Shown here piece after piece: positions 60,883 to 64,000 of a stretch of 64,000 bases of DNA (the first letter of the stretch is position 1; each line of letters starts with the position of its first letter). The notes under the pieces were generated by a model, which was not told where the DNA came from, ran no database searches, and was given only the letters and a program-made list of their open reading frames with translations. Source of the stretch: CAZUXY01 sp964624235 (lineage in GTDB: Bacteria > Spirochaetota > UBA4802 > UBA5368); NCBI GenBank assembly GCA_964624235.1, contig CAZUXY010000020.1, positions 6,751-70,750 on the forward strand, in the 5' to 3' direction. The position numbers were made by a program, and so were the translations under genes.

Positions 60883-61443
60883 ATGGAACTGCTCTCTAAA
60901 ATAGTTTTCTGGGTATTGATCCCACTCGTTATCGTGTATTTCCGTGTTAAGAAAAAATACGGTACCGCTTTTGCCCTGGGTATGGTCGCTACTTCGCTTT
61001 TTTTCGGACTGCTGGCAAGCCGCTCTTTTATCGAGAAGCCCTATGCCCGTGTTGTACGTCTTATGAACGAGAACCGTTATGAAGACGCGAAACGGGAGTT
61101 GCAGTATCTGCTCCAGAAAGATCCTTCCGAAGCGCAAAAGATAGATCAGGGGAAAATTCTTAATCCGGTAATGTATAAAAGAATTAAAGATGACCTTTCG
61201 AGTTTCTATCTATCCGTTGCCGGTAATATTATCAGCAAACATGAAGGTAAATATGATCCCGGGTGCGGGGAGGAAAAGCAACTGTCTGAAAAAGGCAATG
61301 AGATAACACATGCGTTGCGCCTGATTGAAATGGCCCAAAGCATGGGACCTGGCGGTGATGTTCTCAGGAACAGGGCATTATCGATAAGCGACAGATACAC
61401 CATGCTCCAGGAGCACCTTAAAAAGAAGTGTCCTGCCCAATGA
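60883..61443 (+). CDS. Membrane protein with two N-terminal helices
   Basis: The 186-residue protein has two hydrophobic segments (about 3-20 and 26-46) and then a charged soluble part with a short TPR-like stretch (RVVRLMNENRYEDAKRELQYLLQ). I do not recognise the family. It probably has a periplasmic or cytoplasmic helical domain tethered to the inner membrane. It begins 9 nt after ddl and its stop overlaps the start of the next gene (ATGA), so it is part of that operon. Confidence 0.7.
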   Translation: MELLSKIVFWVLIPLVIVYFRVKKKYGTAFALGMVATSLFFGLLASRSFIEKPYARVVRLMNENRYEDAKRELQYLLQKDPSEAQKIDQGKILNPVMYKRIKDDLSSFYLSVAGNIISKHEGKYDPGCGEEKQLSEKGNEITHALRLIEMAQSMGPGGDVLRNRALSISDRYTMLQEHLKKKCPAQ

Positions 61444-62105
61444 GTGGTTACCCTGACACCTGCTGTGCCGTTCTGTTTGATATGGACGGTGTGGTGGTCG
61501 ACTCAATGGAGCATCATGCGCGCACATGGATTAAAGTCTTCAGCGAATACGGCGTTTCGCTGACACGGGAAGATATCTTCCAGAGGGAGGGCATGTCGGG
61601 GCTTTCCTCAATAAAGGACATTTTCAGGGAAAAAGGCTATGAGGTGCCCGGGGGGGAGGATTTAAAAAGACTGCAGGAAAAAAAATTGGAACTCTTCGAA
61701 CAGCATCGTATATCGCTGTATCCCGAAATCAGGGAAATCCTCGATCTGGTAAGGGGCGCCCGGCTCCCCATGGCACTGGTAACCGGTTCCCTGCGACGCT
61801 CCGTACGGCATGTACTGCCGTCGGATATAATGGTTTACTTCAGCGCAATAATCACAGTGGAAGACATTGAGAACGGGAAGCCGGCTCCCGAGCCTTATAT
61901 AAAGGCTATGGAAAAGCTCTATTGCCACGGAAAGAGAGCAATCGCCGTGGAGAATGCGCCCCTGGGCATCGCGTCGGCGAAAAGTGCCGGTCTGGAATGC
62001 TATGCCCTTGAAACCACGCTGAAAGCACACCAACTTGCCGCGGCGGATAAGATATTCACTGATCATCATGCCCTGTTTATGTACATGAAGGAAATGCTGA
62101 AATAG
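61440..62105 (+). CDS. HAD-superfamily phosphatase, beta-phosphoglucomutase-like
   Basis: The protein of about 221 residues has the HAD motifs in order: VLFDMDGVVVDS with the nucleophile Asp14 and Asp16, the Thr/Ser motif VTGSLRRSV, Lys in ENGKPAPEPY, and the acidic VENAPLGIASAKSAG. A helical cap domain lies between the first and second motifs (C1-type cap), as in phosphoglucomutases and small sugar-phosphate phosphatases. The substrate cannot be read. ATG 61440 overlaps the stop of the membrane-protein gene; an in-frame GTG at 61428 is less likely. Confidence 0.85.
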   Translation: MSGYPDTCCAVLFDMDGVVVDSMEHHARTWIKVFSEYGVSLTREDIFQREGMSGLSSIKDIFREKGYEVPGGEDLKRLQEKKLELFEQHRISLYPEIREILDLVRGARLPMALVTGSLRRSVRHVLPSDIMVYFSAIITVEDIENGKPAPEPYIKAMEKLYCHGKRAIAVENAPLGIASAKSAGLECYALETTLKAHQLAAADKIFTDHHALFMYMKEMLK

Positions 62106-62154
62106 TGCACGATCGGCGTTTCGGTTCGCACGTCGATTCATTGTTTTTTCATTG

Positions 62155-62180
62155 ACAGGGGAAATCAAACCCTGTTTCTG
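62155..62180 (+). terminator. Weak terminator-like hairpin after the HAD gene
   Basis: ACAGGG (62155-62160) and CCCTGT (62170-62175) pair around a 9-nt loop and a short T-rich run follows. It is short, and a promoter-like TTGACA overlaps its 5' side, so the role is uncertain. Confidence 0.35.
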
Positions 62181-62253
62181 TAAGCATACGGTGCGTTATC
62201 AGTAGTGTTATGGCTATCAGGCCGTTAAAACTCACGCCTATCTGGAAAAAGAC

Positions 62254-62967
62254 ATGACCCTTACGTGGATACCTAACTCCCTTACCATGGGAAATCTGTT
62301 GTGCGGATTTATATCGGTTATCTTTGCCAGCCAGAACACTTTACAGTCCTATTTCATAGCGGGTCTGCTTATTCTCGGCGCCGCCCTGCTTGACGGTCTG
62401 GACGGTCAGGTCGCGAGGGCGCTGAAAGTCGAAAGCGAGCTTGGGGCCGATCTGGATTCACTGGCTGATTGCGTTGCTTTTGGTGTTGCCCCCGGATATC
62501 TCGCCTACAAGGCGTATTTTGCCGGTATGTTTCTTTCTGTCCTTGGAAGACCGGTTGATTTCGGCATTTTTATCGCTTCCATTTTTCCGATTTGCGCCGC
62601 CTATCGTCTGGCGCGATTCAACGTGAGCCATGCGCATGATTCATTTACGGGATTGCCTGCTCCCGCGGCAGGGGTGATTATAGCCCTGGTTCCCGTCTGT
62701 TTTAAGAATATACAGTTGCCGAAAGTGCTCTTCGCGGTTTTTTTCTGCCTGGTGGGAGTACTCATGGTCTCCACGTTCAGGTATTCAAAGCCGCAGTCAG
62801 GGTACGTCAAAAACATATACGGGATAAAACTGGTTATTCTGATTGTGGTGCTGGTAATGCTGGTTGTTTTTCTGAAACAGTGGGCGGTTTTTGTGCTTAT
62901 ATCACTTTATCTGCTGTCGGGTATCCTCAGTTTTATCATTCAGTTTATTCAGGAACACAAATACTGA
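62254..62967 (+). CDS. pssA: CDP-diacylglycerol--serine O-phosphatidyltransferase
   Basis: The 237-residue membrane enzyme makes phosphatidylserine, the precursor of phosphatidylethanolamine. The CDP-alcohol phosphotransferase signature is complete: DGLDGQVARALKVESELGADLDSLAD with its DGxxAR...GxxxDxxxD pattern at about 46-71. Several hydrophobic helices follow. PNSLTMGNLLCGF at the start is typical of the short, spirochaete/Bacillus-type PssA. A phosphatidylglycerophosphate synthase role is less likely given the start motif. moaC starts 6 nt downstream. Confidence 0.93.
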   Translation: MTLTWIPNSLTMGNLLCGFISVIFASQNTLQSYFIAGLLILGAALLDGLDGQVARALKVESELGADLDSLADCVAFGVAPGYLAYKAYFAGMFLSVLGRPVDFGIFIASIFPICAAYRLARFNVSHAHDSFTGLPAPAAGVIIALVPVCFKNIQLPKVLFAVFFCLVGVLMVSTFRYSKPQSGYVKNIYGIKLVILIVVLVMLVVFLKQWAVFVLISLYLLSGILSFIIQFIQEHKY

Positions 62968-62973
62968 AAATTC

Positions 62974-63444
62974 ATGGCAGACTTCAGCCATTACAGCCCG
63001 GAGGGGCGATCCAGAATGGTGGATACCAGCGGAAAGCAGGTTTCTTCACGGCTTGCGAGAGCGATTGGATTTGTCTACATGCGGTCTGAGACAATGGACA
63101 TGATTGAAAAACATCTGTTACCCAAAGGCGACCTGTTTGAGGTCGCCAGGATTGCGGGGATAATGGCCGGTAAAAGCACCAGTAACCTGATACCGATGTG
63201 CCATCCTCTTCAGATTAATTTTATCGATGTGCAGGTGGCACTGGACAGGCAGGAGGGGGGCATCCGCATAGAGTCTGAGGTGCGGGTGGAAGGAAGGACC
63301 GGCGCCGAAATGGAGGCGCTGACGGCGGTAACAACTGCGGCACTGACAGTCTATGACATGTGTAAAGCGGTGGACACCTCAATGGAGATTAGGGGTGTTC
63401 GTCTGATCGAAAAAAGAGGTGGGAAAACGGACCTTATTGCCTGA
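62974..63444 (+). CDS. moaC: Cyclic pyranopterin monophosphate synthase
   Basis: The 156-residue MoaC makes cyclic pyranopterin monophosphate in molybdenum-cofactor synthesis, together with MoaA. MVDTSGKQVSSRLARAIGFV, AGKSTSNLIPMCHPLQI (with the catalytic-site Cys and His), VRVEGRTGAEMEALTAVTTAALTVYDMCKAVD are all family signatures. No other molybdopterin gene lies in the window. The stop overlaps the next gene's ATG (ATGA). Confidence 0.96.
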   Translation: MADFSHYSPEGRSRMVDTSGKQVSSRLARAIGFVYMRSETMDMIEKHLLPKGDLFEVARIAGIMAGKSTSNLIPMCHPLQINFIDVQVALDRQEGGIRIESEVRVEGRTGAEMEALTAVTTAALTVYDMCKAVDTSMEIRGVRLIEKRGGKTDLIA

Positions 63445-63773
63445 TGAAAGAAAAAATAGTAAAAAACAGGCTGGTGATATTGCTGGAGGATACGGTTTTT
63501 CTGGGGAACGGTTCTCTTTATGATGAGATTTCCTCCATGATACTGAAACATAATATAAAAAAAATTGCTTTTGATCTTTCAAGCCTGGATTACATTGATG
63601 ATCTGAGCATGAATACCATAATAAAACTGATTGAACGATATACCCTGAAAGGGTATTCGTTTTCTTTTCTTAATCCTGGGAAAACACTATTAAAATCCAT
63701 AGTGTTTAAGGACATCACCAGCAGGGTAATGATGGAGTTTGACCATCCCCCCGAGGGCAATACTGAAAAATAA
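63444..63773 (+). CDS. STAS-domain protein
   Basis: The 109-residue protein has the STAS pattern: strand ILLEDTVFLGNGSLYDEISSMI, then KIAFDLSSLDYIDDLSMNTIIKLIERYTLKG. The fold usually serves anti-sigma-factor antagonists or partner-switch modules. The phosphorylation loop, normally DSSG (with the second Ser modified), reads DDLS here, so canonical regulation by serine phosphorylation is doubtful. It overlaps moaC by one codon boundary (ATGA), and no anti-sigma factor is in the window. Confidence 0.8.
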   Translation: MKEKIVKNRLVILLEDTVFLGNGSLYDEISSMILKHNIKKIAFDLSSLDYIDDLSMNTIIKLIERYTLKGYSFSFLNPGKTLLKSIVFKDITSRVMMEFDHPPEGNTEK

Positions 63774-63897
63774 TAGATTTTTCGCGATTTAGTCGAATAC
63801 TGTTATAATTCATTCATATTTCATAATAATAACCACTATTTTACTATAATCTCCCTATTCCTCATTTGATTGGTAATATACAAATATATATTAATAT

Positions 63898-63935
63898 ATT
63901 ATCAGCACTCAATTGAATGAGTGCTGATAATTTTC
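63898..63935 (+). terminator. Strong terminator after the STAS gene
   Basis: ATTATCAGCACTCA (63898-63911) and TGAGTGCTGATAAT (63918-63931) form a perfect 14-pair stem with a 6-nt loop, followed by TTTTCTT. It lies 125 nt after the STAS stop; the intervening AT-rich DNA holds no gene. Confidence 0.85.
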
Positions 63936-63963
63936 TTGACCTTCAGGTATAGCTTCAAATAAT
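63936..63963 (+). promoter_or_regulatory. Promoter-like element at window end
   Basis: TTGACC (63936-63941) and AATAAT (63958-63963) stand 16 nt apart, directly after the terminator. It may serve a gene beyond the window. Confidence 0.35.
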
Positions 63964-64000
63964 AAATACGGTAATTATTTCCGGTGTTATACGACATTTC

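Noticed and set aside
1..64000. Mobile elements, CRISPR arrays and phage genes
   Set aside because: No transposase, integrase, regularly spaced repeats or phage structural genes are visible anywhere in the window.

Overview
The window is one continuous chromosomal segment of a spirochaete-like, diderm bacterium. The pointers are: EF-Tu of the spirochaete type (the GITIATSHQEYET variant of switch II), an Asn at the RpoB position equivalent to E. coli Ser531 as reported in several spirochaetes, many lipoproteins and small outer-membrane beta-barrels, single PilZ and STAS proteins, and the spirochaete-like order rplKAJL-rpoBC-rpsLG-fusA-tuf-S10-spc-alpha. Genus cannot be fixed from the sequence alone. 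Base composition is moderate, coding is dense, and I see no insertion sequence, prophage, CRISPR array or rRNA gene.

Layout. 1-3182: orphan proteins, including a C-terminally membrane-anchored protein, a one-domain Fis-like DNA-binding protein and an exported protein. 3186-7685 (minus strand): an envelope and regulatory run, read from right to left as a 56-residue cysteine-containing small protein, an outer-membrane barrel, an SH3 lipoprotein, a 23S pseudouridine synthase, a SPOR protein, an acetylglutamate-synthase-like GNAT and a PilZ protein. 7990-9354: a GltS-type sodium/glutamate symporter. 9643-13956: rplM-rpsI, a terminator, recX and alaS. 14383-18171: a receiver-only response regulator overlapping glgC, followed by a GH57 4-alpha-glucanotransferase, making a storage-polysaccharide group. 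18187-20724 (minus): a hypothetical protein, a Lys-rich small lipoprotein, queD, and a DegT-family protein whose PLP lysine is replaced by Met. 20966-21913: an RlpA-SPOR lipoprotein.

22230-53534 is the core information-processing block: tRNA-Thr(GGT), rpmG-secE-nusG, rplKAJL, rpoBC, rpsL-rpsG-fusA-tuf and the complete S10, spc and alpha operons, with map where many bacteria have adk-map. Almost all genes lie within a few tens of bases of each other. The larger gaps carry promoter-like elements or strong hairpins (before rpoB, before tuf, before rpsJ), the likely control points. A GC-rich bidirectional terminator closes the block.

53590-64000: an exported protein (minus), DUF2225 overlapping truA, a translationally coupled outer-membrane barrel and lipoprotein pair, lysC-ddl, a membrane protein overlapping a HAD phosphatase, pssA, and moaC overlapping a STAS protein, closed by a strong terminator.

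Most of the window is ordinary housekeeping. The least ordinary items are the DegT-family protein without its lysine, the four-cysteine knuckle in EF-Tu, the small QLGCF protein gene followed by a possible frameshift at a GT repeat, the structured rplL-rpoB leader, and the overlap between a receiver protein and glgC.
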